Source of the DNA: Nocardioides sp. JS614
GTDB taxonomy: Bacteria > Actinomycetota > Actinomycetes > Propionibacteriales > Nocardioidaceae
Length of the DNA stretch: 64,000 bases
Assembly (NCBI RefSeq): GCF_000015265.1
Contig: NC_008699.1
Location: 4,526,001 to 4,590,000, forward strand
Direction of reading: 5' to 3'
A model generated the notes under the pieces. The model worked only from the letters and a program-made list of their open reading frames with translations. It ran no database searches and was not told the origin of the DNA. Numbering within the stretch: position 1 is the first letter of the stretch; each line of letters begins with the position of its first letter. The translations under genes and the position numbers were made by a program. Below, one piece after another: positions 23,093 through 32,800 of this stretch.

Positions 23093-26000
23093 TCAGCCCG
23101 TGGTTCCGAGGGTCACGTCGTCGACGTGCACGCCGTCCCAGCCGGAGGTCGAGGAGCACACCGGACCGCCGGGCGCGGAGCACAGCGAGTCCGAGGTAAA
23201 GTGGAACCGGACCTGCACGTCGCCGCCCGGCGCGGGGAAGGCGACGGCGTACGACGACCAGCCGGGCGCGTCGGGGTTCTTGCCCGAGTAGGTGCCGAGC
23301 GTGGACCAGGACGTGCCGCCGTCCGTGGAGACCTGGACCGTGACCGGGTCGAACCCGCCCTCGGTGTCGAGCCGCATCGACCAGCGCAGCACGCCGGTCC
23401 CGGCCGGCACCGCGGTGGCGGGCGAGGTGAGGGTGGTGTCGGCGTTGTCGAGGTAGTTCAGCGGGCCGGCAACGTCGAAGGCGAAGCCGTTCGCGTCCTC
23501 GGCCGTGCCGGACCCGTGGCCGGGCTGCTCCCGGGTCCAGGTGCTCGGCAGGCCGTCGGCGGTCCAGCCCTGGGCGTCGGCCTCGAAGTCCCAGGTCTGC
23601 GCGACGGTGCCGATCGTGGGGACCTGCGGGCCGGGGTTGTCCGGCACCGGGTACTTCCTCGCGAAGCCGTAGGTCCACACGCCGCGTCCGAACAGCGCCA
23701 GGACGGCGACGTTCGGGTTGTTCGGCTTGAGCTGGATGCTCGACACCGGAGCGGCCGGCAGGCCGGCGAGCCGGGCGAACCGCGGGTCGGACTGGCGGGT
23801 GCCGCGGGCGCCGCTGGCGAACGCCCCGACGTCGGTGCCGATCAGGAGCTGGTGGCGGCGTACCGTCACCCAGCCGGCCGGGGAGTCCGGCAGGTTCCCG
23901 GAGATGTCGCGGAAGTGCCGGCCGGCGTCGCGGGAGACGAACAGGTGGCCGCGGCCGATCTGCGCGTTCGCGTCGCCGACCGCGCCCGGCGGCAGCCAGC
24001 GCCGGGTGTAGCCGCCGAGCGTCACGTACACCGTCTCCTGGTCCTTCGGGTCGATCGCGATCGAGGTGATGTAGCGGTTCGGCAGCCCCTTCGGCTGCAC
24101 GACGTGCCAGCCCGCGGCGGTGCCGGCGGCCCCGGCGGCGGAGCCGCCGACGTTGGTCGCCAGCCCGTTGCGGAACAGCGACGCGGTCGTCGAGAGCTTG
24201 TTGAGCGTGTCGCAGAAGCCGCAGAAGCCGACGTACGTCGCGTTCCGACGGGTCGCGATCGCCGACATCGAGTTGTCGGGGTCGGCGGAGGAGGAGGTGG
24301 CGCCGGCGTCACCGGGGGCGGAGCGGGTGCCGAGGTCGAACACCTTGCGCCAGGTCGTGGTCGAGGCGTCGGCGTCGGCCGCGTCGGTCATGCCGGAGGT
24401 GGTGCTCGAGCCCATCAGCGTCTCGACCACCTCGCGCCCGGCGGTGACCAGGTGCTTGGCGTTCGTCGGGTCCATGGCGAACGGGTTGGAGAACTTCGAG
24501 GCGGTCAGGCCGGGGTCGATGCTCGCCCAGCTGGTGCCGCCGTCGACCGTGACCGAGATCGCGCCGTTCGTGTACTCCTCGTAGGCCGTCTTGGAGTCGA
24601 ACGGGTCGACGGCCGAGAAGAACCCGTCCCCGCCGTACGTCTCGTACTGCTTGCGGGTCTTGCCGTCGATCTTGAGGTTGCCGTTGTCCTGGAGCCCGGC
24701 GTAGACGGTGCCGTCGTTGGCCATCGCCGCGAAGTACGGCATCAGGGTGCCGAAGCCGGTCTGGTCGCCGGGGCCCCAGTGGCCGTTGTCCAGCTCGCCG
24801 TCCGGGTCGTCCTCGAACCGGTAGCGGTAGGCGCCACCGTCGTTGCCGACGACCAGCTGCACGCCGCCGGCGACCTCCGGGTCGGGGATCCACATGCCGT
24901 CCTGCTGGTCGGGGTGGGTGGTGGAGCCGTCGTCGGTGGGGTCGCGGTCGGTGGGGCAGGCCGGGAGACCGGCGCTGAGCAGCAGGCAGGAGTCGCCGCC
25001 GAAGTACTTGCCGGCCACGACGAAGTGCACCGGGACGGACCCGTCGAGCGGGACGCCGGCCTGGCCCAGGTCGTTGGTCCAGATCTCCTCGAGCCCGAAG
25101 ACGAGCCGGGTGGGGATGCCGTTGGCGTCGGCCCGGGTCGGGTCCGGCTGGATCCACTGGTTGTACCAACCCTGGACGCCGGGTTGGTAGCCGATCGCGG
25201 TGCCGGTGCCGATCAGCGCCGAGCCGGTGGTCGGGTCGGCGGTCAGCTCGGTGCCGGAGGCCAGCTCGGTCCAGGTGTCACCGAAGTCGGTGGAGACGTA
25301 GATGCCGTTGAGGACGGTGGTCCCGACCGGCGGGGCGCCGAGCTCGTCGGGGGCGTCGATGCCGGCCAGACCGCCGTGGTTGAGCAGGTTCGCGTCCTGG
25401 ACGACGGCGTACAGGACGTCGTGGTCCTGCTCCGGGCCGACGGCGTTGCCGAGCTCGACGCGGCCGATGGCGTCGGGGGCGGCGAAGCCGGTGGCGGCGA
25501 GGCGACGGAAGCTGCCGGCCGTGCCGGTGGCCGAGCGGTAGACGCCGTTGTGCGGCGACTGCACGGAGCCGTCGGGGTTGGTGCGCTGGCCGCCGCGCCA
25601 GCCGACGGTCGCGACCACGGTGCCGGCCTCGGTGCTGGTGCCGACGCCGCCCTTGGCCGCCACGACCACGTCGGTGACGACGTTGGCCAGCGCGCACTCC
25701 GGCTTCCTGACGGTGTTCGTCACGCCGGCGCACGGCCCGGTGGGGAGCCGCAGGTTGCGGTAGGAGCGGCCGCCGTCGGTGGACCCGTAGAGGCCCTTCT
25801 GGGTGGCCAGGTAGACCTTGGCGGGGCGGGCCGGGTCGACGGCCACGGCGAAGCCGAGCGCGCCGGCGGGCACGCCCTTGGCGCGGGTCCAGTGCTTGCC
25901 GAGGTCGCCGGACCAGTAGGCGCCGAGACCGGTGTACGCCGACGCGCCGAACGTCGGCTCGCCGGTCAGCGCGAGCAGCCGCCCGCCACGGTAGCGGGTC

Positions 26001-26740
26001 CAGCCGACCGCGCCGGTGACCGTGGTCGGCAGGTTGCCGGTGGCGTCGGTCCAGTGGCCGGCCAGGTCGTCGGAGCGCCAGATGCCGCCGTTGCCGACCG
26101 CCGCGAAGATCCGCTGGTGTGCCGGGTCCAGCGCGAAGCTGTCGATCCGGCCCATGTTGTCGGCCAGGCCGAGGCCGTTGACCTCGGGGTAGGCGGGGTC
26201 GTTGACGATCAGCGGCCCGCGGCCGTACTCCCGGGCGGTGCCGCTGGCGGCGGGGGTGGTCCGCAGCGCAGCCGCCTGCCGGGCGGCGGCGATGCCGGCC
26301 CCGTCGCGGTAGGCGCCGTAGGGAGCGAGCCGGGCCATCGCCCGGGTCTCGAAGAGGGCGTTGAGCTCCTTGAGCGACTCGGGCCGCTTGCCGACCACGC
26401 ACAGGTGGTCCCAGTCCTCCGGGTCGGTGCCGCGGAGCATCGGCAGCTCGCGGACGGCCTCGCGGACCAGCTCGCCCTCGGCCTCGCCCTCGTGCTCCGC
26501 CGCGGCCTCACGCGCGGCCTCCGCGTCGTGATCGGCCTGCTCGGCGTACTCCCCCTCGGCCCGCATCTCGGCGCGGACCTCGCGCAGCGCGTCCTCGACC
26601 GGCTGGAAGCCCGGGGCGCACGTCTCGGCGCCGGCGCTCGCCCGGTCGGGGCGACTGAGCAGGACCGCGGCGACCAGGGAGCCGACCAGCGCGAGGGTGA
26701 GTGCCACGGCGAGCCAGCGCATGCGCAGCGAGAAGGACAT
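23093..26740 (-). CDS. large secreted BNR/sortilin-type beta-propeller protein
   Basis: A 1215-residue secreted protein. An N-terminal Sec signal (R-M-R-W then a hydrophobic run to A-S-A near residue 36) is followed by a Glu/Ala-rich helical segment (about 45-110). From residue 180 to about 1000 come repeated D-D/D-G-G-R/T-S-W/Y Asp-box motifs such as S-T-D-G-G-R-S-Y, V-D-G-G-T-S-W and S-R-D-A-G-R-H-F, typical of sialidase/sortilin-like propellers. The last 170 residues form a jelly-roll-like domain with S-T-D-G-G-T-S-W-S-T. No catalytic set for a named glycosidase can be assigned. AGGAG precedes the ATG. Confidence 0.8.
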   Translation of the reverse strand: MSFSLRMRWLAVALTLALVGSLVAAVLLSRPDRASAGAETCAPGFQPVEDALREVRAEMRAEGEYAEQADHDAEAAREAAAEHEGEAEGELVREAVRELPMLRGTDPEDWDHLCVVGKRPESLKELNALFETRAMARLAPYGAYRDGAGIAAARQAAALRTTPAASGTAREYGRGPLIVNDPAYPEVNGLGLADNMGRIDSFALDPAHQRIFAAVGNGGIWRSDDLAGHWTDATGNLPTTVTGAVGWTRYRGGRLLALTGEPTFGASAYTGLGAYWSGDLGKHWTRAKGVPAGALGFAVAVDPARPAKVYLATQKGLYGSTDGGRSYRNLRLPTGPCAGVTNTVRKPECALANVVTDVVVAAKGGVGTSTEAGTVVATVGWRGGQRTNPDGSVQSPHNGVYRSATGTAGSFRRLAATGFAAPDAIGRVELGNAVGPEQDHDVLYAVVQDANLLNHGGLAGIDAPDELGAPPVGTTVLNGIYVSTDFGDTWTELASGTELTADPTTGSALIGTGTAIGYQPGVQGWYNQWIQPDPTRADANGIPTRLVFGLEEIWTNDLGQAGVPLDGSVPVHFVVAGKYFGGDSCLLLSAGLPACPTDRDPTDDGSTTHPDQQDGMWIPDPEVAGGVQLVVGNDGGAYRYRFEDDPDGELDNGHWGPGDQTGFGTLMPYFAAMANDGTVYAGLQDNGNLKIDGKTRKQYETYGGDGFFSAVDPFDSKTAYEEYTNGAISVTVDGGTSWASIDPGLTASKFSNPFAMDPTNAKHLVTAGREVVETLMGSSTTSGMTDAADADASTTTWRKVFDLGTRSAPGDAGATSSSADPDNSMSAIATRRNATYVGFCGFCDTLNKLSTTASLFRNGLATNVGGSAAGAAGTAAGWHVVQPKGLPNRYITSIAIDPKDQETVYVTLGGYTRRWLPPGAVGDANAQIGRGHLFVSRDAGRHFRDISGNLPDSPAGWVTVRRHQLLIGTDVGAFASGARGTRQSDPRFARLAGLPAAPVSSIQLKPNNPNVAVLALFGRGVWTYGFARKYPVPDNPGPQVPTIGTVAQTWDFEADAQGWTADGLPSTWTREQPGHGSGTAEDANGFAFDVAGPLNYLDNADTTLTSPATAVPAGTGVLRWSMRLDTEGGFDPVTVQVSTDGGTSWSTLGTYSGKNPDAPGWSSYAVAFPAPGGDVQVRFHFTSDSLCSAPGGPVCSSTSGWDGVHVDDVTLGTTG

Positions 26741-27044
26741 CGGGACTCCTGTGAGGACGAGCGGGGGTCGACCATCGGCCCCGAGATCCCTAACGACGCT
26801 CCGGTCGGTTGGTCAGGCTTCGATGTGGAGTTGTCACGTCGGATCGATCGACGAGCGTGACCCAGATCACAGTCGAGTTCTACGCCCGGTGCGGACGGGT
26901 GGCAAGGGCCCGGTGCGGCGTTGCTCCTGATCGCGGGCGGGCGGGGGCTCGGCAACCCATCTGGGTCTGATCCGGTTGCCAGCACACCGCCGACCCCGGG
27001 GGCCATCCGAGACCACATCGGGCCGGCCCGGGCCACCCGGGCAG
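26741..27044. other. 304-bp intergenic region between two secreted-protein genes
   Basis: It holds the ribosome site of the propeller gene and the Crp/GlxR-like palindrome at 26856-26871, and is otherwise without ORFs, hairpins or repeats that I can support. Confidence 0.6.
26856..26871. promoter_or_regulatory. Crp/GlxR-type site upstream of the secreted propeller gene
   Basis: CGTGA-CCCAGA-TCACA is one base away from a perfect TGTGA-N6-TCACA palindrome, the Crp/GlxR consensus of actinobacteria. It lies about 115 bp before the start codon, a normal activator position. Carbon-source control of the secreted protein is inference. Confidence 0.5.
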
Positions 27045-29324
27045 CTACTTGGTCAGCATCTCCGTCCACACCGGGCCGAGGGTGCCGAGGCCGGAGTCGG
27101 CGGGCGGGGGCGGCAGGTTGCGGCCGCCGTACGCCGGGCCGCCGTCGGCGGCGTCGTAGCGCAGCCAGGTCTCGGCGGGGCCCTGGCCGAGGCCGGGCTG
27201 GGACCAGTCACAGACGCCGTCGGGGAAGGTCGCCTGGAGGGTGGCCCACTCGGCGTCGGTGAACGGGACCAGCAGGAAGTCGAAGGCGGCGCGGTCGAGC
27301 GGAGTGAGCCGGCAGGCGACGACGTCGTTGGCGAGCGGGCCGCCGGCCTCCTGGCGTGGGGTGGAGAGGCGGGTCTGGAGGACCTGGAGCTCCTGCACGT
27401 CGCACGCGTCGGCGGCCTCCGCGACCACGCAGCGGTCGGTGACGTCGGCGGGACGGTCGGCGGCGATCTTCTGCGCCAGCGGTTCGGGGCCGTGGTCCTG
27501 CTCGACGGCGGCGAGCCACCGGTCCATGGCGAGCAGGGCCTCGCCGGCCCAGCGCACGTCGCCGATCAGCGGCGTCGGCCCGAACCACATCACCCGGTTG
27601 TCGGTGTTCCCCTGGTCGGCCTGCAGCCGCTCCTGGGTCCAGAACGCGTGGGCGTAGTCGTGCGCGATGCCCGGGTCCGGCCCGCCGTGGTTGATCATCG
27701 CGACCTCGTCGAGGTGGTTCGCCTCGTTGATCAGGCCGGTGCGGTAGGCGCGCGCGATCGAGGCCGGGTCGCCGGCGATCCGCTCCGGGATCGCCTGGGA
27801 GTCGACGTCGAGGCCGCCGAGCTTGGCGTTCAGGTCCACGAACTGGGCGGTCGTGATGGTGCCCGCCTTCAGCTCGGCGAGCCCGTAGAGGACGCCCGTG
27901 TTCGAGAACGGGATGCCGCCGAAGCCGTGCCCGGCGGCCTGCTCCTGCGGCGTCCAGACCGAGGCGGGCCGGCGGCCCAGCTGGTTGACCAGCAGGTCGA
28001 GCACCGAGCAGCGCACCCCGCCCGGGTTGGTCTCGGAGTCGTAGCGGGTGGCCGGGTCGCCCGGCCGGGGGTCGACGGTGCCGGAGCAGGCGTGCTCCGG
28101 GTCCAGCGCCGCCTTGAACAGGCCCTCGTCGGCGACCACGGCGTTGACGTGCGAGAGGTGCCCCTCGACCATCGCCATCTGCACCGGCGTCCACACGACG
28201 CCGGGGCCCCAGCGCGACGGGTCCTCGAAGTAGAGCCGCAGCAGGTGGTAGTCGGCGAACTGGGCGCCGGCGGTGAACGTGTCCGGGTAGGAGCAGGTCG
28301 TCACGAGCCCCTGGTAGATCCCGGGGTAGGCGTTCGCCACGGTGTGCTGGGCGATCGAGCCGCCCGAGCAGCCGGTGCCGATCGTGTAGCGCAGCTCGCC
28401 GTACTGCTCGACCAGCCGCTCCTTGGCCATCAGCACCGACTCCGCGTTCATCGCGACGCTGCAGTTGTGGCCGGTGTTGTCCAGGGCGGTCGAGAGCACG
28501 GCGAAGCCCCGGCCGAGGGCGGTGACATAGCTCGGCGTCACCAGCGGGACGCCGTCGAAGGTGCCGGAGTAGTCGGCGAGCGGCGGGGACCCGGGGGTGT
28601 ACGACGCGCCGCAGCCGCCCCCGTGGGTGACCAGCAGCTTGTGGTTCCACTGCTCCTGCGGGGACCAGGCGCGCCACGGCCGGCCGGGCTGGAACAGGGT
28701 GAGGATCGTGTAGCGGTCACGGTCCTGGTAGCCCCGCTCGCGACGGACCACGAACGGCACCTCCACGCCCTGGTCGGTGGTCGTGGTGGCGACGTCCGAG
28801 GGCGGGTTGTCGGGGTCGTAGGGCTGCAGGTCGGGGGTCAGCGGGTCGGTCGACCTGTAGAGGTAGTCGTAGGTCGCCGGCTCGTTGCACTGGGCGTCGC
28901 GCGCGGACTCCTGGCAGCGGTAGTGCTCGGTCTGCGGGCCGGAGAAGACCGGCCCGCCGTTCGGGTGGTCGACGATCACCGCGTGGTCGCCGGCCACACC
29001 GCTCACTCCCGGCACCGTCGCCCGCAGCACGTTGCGGCCGAGCGCGAGGCCGTCGACCAGACCGACGTACCGGCCGTCGGCGCGGACCGCGAACCGGTCC
29101 GTCACGTCGCGGTCGTCCACGACCACCCGGACCCGGCCGGGGTCCACGCCCGCCGGGATGCGCACGGCGACGAGCGCGTCCCCACCCGAGATCAGGTCGG
29201 CCCGGTTCGAGAGCACCTGCACCTGCAGCGCGCCGCGGGTCGCAGCCGCGCTGCCCCCGCTCGGGAGGGCGACCAGGACCGGGGCCACGAGGGCGAGGAG
29301 GACCAGCAGGAGACGCGAGCGCAT
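27045..29324 (-). CDS. secreted DUF6351 family protein (tannase-like alpha/beta hydrolase fold)
   Basis: A 759-residue protein with a Sec signal (M-R-S-R, hydrophobic run, A-A-A near 28). The first 120 residues form an Ig-like domain, then the DUF6351 region begins. A nucleophile-elbow-like G-T-G-C-S-G-G-S-I-A-Q-H motif, the W-N-H-K-L-L-V-T-H-G-G-G-C-G strand before it and the D-Y-A-H-A-F-W segment recall tannase/feruloyl-esterase-type hydrolases, whose elbow is G-C-S-T-G-G. Activity on polyester or phenolic esters would be a guess. About ten cysteines suggest disulfides outside the cell. Confidence 0.8.
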   Translation of the reverse strand: MRSRLLLVLLALVAPVLVALPSGGSAAATRGALQVQVLSNRADLISGGDALVAVRIPAGVDPGRVRVVVDDRDVTDRFAVRADGRYVGLVDGLALGRNVLRATVPGVSGVAGDHAVIVDHPNGGPVFSGPQTEHYRCQESARDAQCNEPATYDYLYRSTDPLTPDLQPYDPDNPPSDVATTTTDQGVEVPFVVRRERGYQDRDRYTILTLFQPGRPWRAWSPQEQWNHKLLVTHGGGCGASYTPGSPPLADYSGTFDGVPLVTPSYVTALGRGFAVLSTALDNTGHNCSVAMNAESVLMAKERLVEQYGELRYTIGTGCSGGSIAQHTVANAYPGIYQGLVTTCSYPDTFTAGAQFADYHLLRLYFEDPSRWGPGVVWTPVQMAMVEGHLSHVNAVVADEGLFKAALDPEHACSGTVDPRPGDPATRYDSETNPGGVRCSVLDLLVNQLGRRPASVWTPQEQAAGHGFGGIPFSNTGVLYGLAELKAGTITTAQFVDLNAKLGGLDVDSQAIPERIAGDPASIARAYRTGLINEANHLDEVAMINHGGPDPGIAHDYAHAFWTQERLQADQGNTDNRVMWFGPTPLIGDVRWAGEALLAMDRWLAAVEQDHGPEPLAQKIAADRPADVTDRCVVAEAADACDVQELQVLQTRLSTPRQEAGGPLANDVVACRLTPLDRAAFDFLLVPFTDAEWATLQATFPDGVCDWSQPGLGQGPAETWLRYDAADGGPAYGGRNLPPPPADSGLGTLGPVWTEMLTK

Positions 29325-29486
29325 GCCTCGACAACGACGGACGGTGGCGGCCGTCACGTGGCCCGGTCGCAACGGGACCAAGGTCCCCGCCCAGGGGTGA
29401 AGGTGGTCCGTGGTCCCACCCGTCACAGCCGGGTTGACTCGCATCGGGACGAGGAGCGTCCCTGCGAACAAGGAGAGAAGCAGGAC

Positions 29487-29741
29487 ATGCAGACCACCAC
29501 CTGGCACGTCGACATCGAGCTGTCCGACGACGGGGATGAGGTCACCGCGGTCGCGATGCTGCGCGCCGACGAGCCGAACGCCGCACCGAGCATCGGGCTC
29601 GGGGCCATCCGCCACGACGACCTGGACCGAGACCCTGCACCTGAGTTCGCCCTCGCCGCCCGGCGCTCGCTGGAGAGCCTGAGCACCGCTCTCGGCTACT
29701 ACTCCCACTCCGAGCAGTACGCCGACACCGACCAGGCCTGA
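29487..29741 (+). CDS. DUF1876 (dsRBD-like) domain protein
   Basis: An 84-residue protein made of a single alpha-beta domain starting T-T-W-H-V-D-I-E-L-S-D-D-G-D and containing D-P-x-P-E-F-A-L-A-A-R-R-S-L-E-S-L, as in actinobacterial DUF1876 proteins, often stress- or hypoxia-associated. AGGAG precedes the ATG. It is encoded alone, divergent from the DUF6351 gene. Confidence 0.85.
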   Translation: MQTTTWHVDIELSDDGDEVTAVAMLRADEPNAAPSIGLGAIRHDDLDRDPAPEFALAARRSLESLSTALGYYSHSEQYADTDQA

Positions 29742-29838
29742 CCCACGCCCCGCCCGCTCCCGGTGGTCCCGGCGGGTCTCCGCGTCATGCTCTGTCGGGA
29801 TCCACACAATTCCACGGCACCTGGGCGATGATCGGTCC

Positions 29839-32800
29839 ATGAGCTCGGACGGGTACGACGACGCCGTCGGCGACCCCGGTCCCGACCTGCGCTCGTTCGA
29901 GCTGCTGCCCGACGGCATCTGGATCTTCGACGACCAGGGGATCACCTCCTACGCCAACCGGCGGATGGCCGAGATGCTCGGCCGCGACCAGGCCGAGATG
30001 CCGGGGACCCGCGTGGTCGACTTCTTCGACGAGGAGGGCGTCCACAACTTCTGGGAGTGGCTCGGCGAGATGATCCGCACCGGGCACGGCCGGGAGAACT
30101 TCGAGGCGTTCTTCTACCGACCCGACGGCTCCACCGTGTGGGGCCTGGTCAGCTCGGCGCCACTCCACGACGCCGACGGCCGCCGGACCGGCTGGCTGCA
30201 CCGGATCGCGCCGTACACCGAGCGCAAGGAGCTGCTCCAGCGACTCCAGGCGAGCGAGCACCAGCTCGCCAACGCCCAGCGCATCGCCCGGCTCGGGAGC
30301 TGGGAGCGCGACCTGCGCACCGACGAGATGTCCTGGTCCGACGAGATGTACCGGCTGGTCGGTCTGTCGCCGCAGGAGGAGCCGGCCTCGATCGAGCTGA
30401 TGATCTCCTTCGCCCACCCCGAGGACCGCGACCAGATGATCGCCGCGGCCCGCCACGATCTCACCCGGGGCGACCAGTACTCCTTCGACGGCCGGATCGT
30501 GCACCGCGACGGCAGCGTCCGGTGGGGCCGGGTGCTCGGCTACGTCGAGCGGGACGCGAGCGGGGCCCCGATCCGCACCGGCGGCACCGTGCAGGACGTC
30601 ACCGACCTCAAGAACGCCGACCGGGCCGCGGACGAGGCGACCCGCCGCCTGCGGCTGCTGCAGCAGATGGCGAGCGCCGCGAACGTCGCGACCTCGCTGC
30701 GCGAGGCGATGTTGATGGTCGCCCACGGGCTGCCCGGGCTGACGAGCTGGTACGCCGTCGGCGCCTGGGTGTGCGGCGACGACCTGAGTCGGACCGAGAT
30801 CGACCTCGAGTCCCCGCCCGCGCCTCCGGGCATCACGCTGCACTTCGACCACGACCTCGCGGAGCAGGCCCGCGCGACGCGGGCGGTCGTCGTCGGGTCG
30901 CTGCCGGCGCTGGCGGCCACCCACAGCCTGGTCGCGGTGCCGGTGATCGTCCAGGACCAGGTCCTCGCGGTGGCGGAGCTGCTCGCCGACGAGGTGCCGC
31001 CCGACGAGGAGTCCCGTCAGCTCGTCGAGCAGGTCGCCACCCAGCTGGCGGTCGTCGCGGAACGCGAGCGGAGCGCCGCCCAGCTGGCCGAGGCCCGCGA
31101 CGACGCCATGGAGGCGTCCCGGCTGAAGTCGGAGTTCCTGGCGACCATGAGCCACGAGATCCGCACCCCGATGAACGGCGTCATCGGGCTGACCGACCTG
31201 CTGCTGCTCTCCGAGCTGGACGACCACCAGCGCCGGCTGGCCGAGAACCTCCAGGGCGCGGGGCTGACCCTCCTCGGGATCATCAACGACATCTTGGACC
31301 TCTCCAAGATCGAGTCCGGCAAGCTCGAGCTCGAGTCGGCCGACTTCGACGTGCGCGCGGTCTTCGACCAGGTCGCCTCCGTGCTCAGCGGGCCGGCCCA
31401 CGCCAAGGGGCTCGAGCTCGTGGTGGCCTGCCACCCCGAGGTGCCCGTCCAGCTGCGCGGCGACGCCGTACGGTTCGGCCAGATCCTCACCAACCTCGGC
31501 TCGAACGCGGTCAAGTTCACCGACCAGGGCGAGGTGGTCGTCCAGGCGCGGGTGCTGGCCGAGCACGAGCACGAGCACGAGTCCGAGTCCGAGCCCGGGC
31601 CCGGGCCCGGGCACGAGGTGGTGCTGCAGGTCGACGTCGCCGACACCGGCGTCGGCATCGAGCCGCACTCCCGCGAGCGGCTCTTCGACGCGTTCACCCA
31701 GGCCGACCCGTCGACCACCCGGCGGCATGGCGGCACCGGGCTCGGCCTGGCGATCTCCCGGCAGCTCGCGATCGCCCTCGGTGGCGAGATCTGGGTCGAG
31801 AGCGAGCCCGGTCGGGGCAGCACCTTCTCGTTCACGGCCCGCTTCGGGCGCGGCTCCGGTGCCACCGGAGCGAGCCGGGAGCACGCGCGGCACCTCGCGG
31901 GGCGGCGCGCCCTGGTGATCGACGACAACGAGACGAACCGGTTCATCCTCGAGGAGCAGCTCGGCGCGTGGCGGATGCGCCCCGTGGCGGTGGCCTGCGC
32001 CACCGAGGCGATCGCCACGCTGCGCGAGGCGGCGCGCTCGGGCGACCCGTACGACGTCGCCCTGTTGGACCTGATGATGCCGGGAACCGACGGACTGATG
32101 CTGGCCCGCCAGATCCGTGCGGACCCGTCCGTGGGCGCCCCCGCGATGCTGCTGCTCACCTCGGACCAGACGGTGACCCGGGAGGAGGTCGAGGGCGCCG
32201 GCGTGCACGCCTCGCTGAGCAAGCCGGTGCGGCACGGCGAGCTGCGCGGCGCCCTGCAGGCGCTGCTCGGCGACGCGACCACCCGGCCGGCGCCGGCCTC
32301 GCCGGCCGGACCCGGGCTGGGCATCCGGGTCCTGGTCGTGGAGGACAACCAGGTCAACCAGCTGGTCGCCGCCGGGCTGTTGGAGAACCTCGGTTGCACC
32401 GTCGACGTCGTCTCCGACGGGGTCGAGGCGGTGCGGCTGCTCACCCGGCCGCACGAGTACGCCGCGGCCCTGATGGACTGCCGGATGCCGCGACTCGACG
32501 GGTTCGACGCGACCCGGCAGGTCCGCCGCCACGAGCCGGTGGGCCGGCGGGTGCCGATCATCGCGCTGACCGCCTCGGCCATGGAGGGCGAGCGCGAGCG
32601 CTGCCTGGACGCGGGCATGGACGACTACCTCACCAAGCCCGTGGACACCGCCGAGCTGGAGCGGGTGATCCGTGAGTGGGCGGTCCCGGAGCGCGACCGG
32701 CGGACGGCGTCGCCGGCGTCCCCCGAGCCGGCCGACGGGCTCCTCAGCGGGATCGCGGACGGGATCCTCGACGCGGAGCGGATCGCGATGCTCGAGGGCC

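Noticed and set aside
22697..26860. Very long open frame opposite the secreted propeller gene (1387 codons)
   Set aside because: It is a shadow frame caused by high GC; its product is valine/glycine/arginine-rich without domains, while the opposite strand has a signal peptide and Asp-box motifs.
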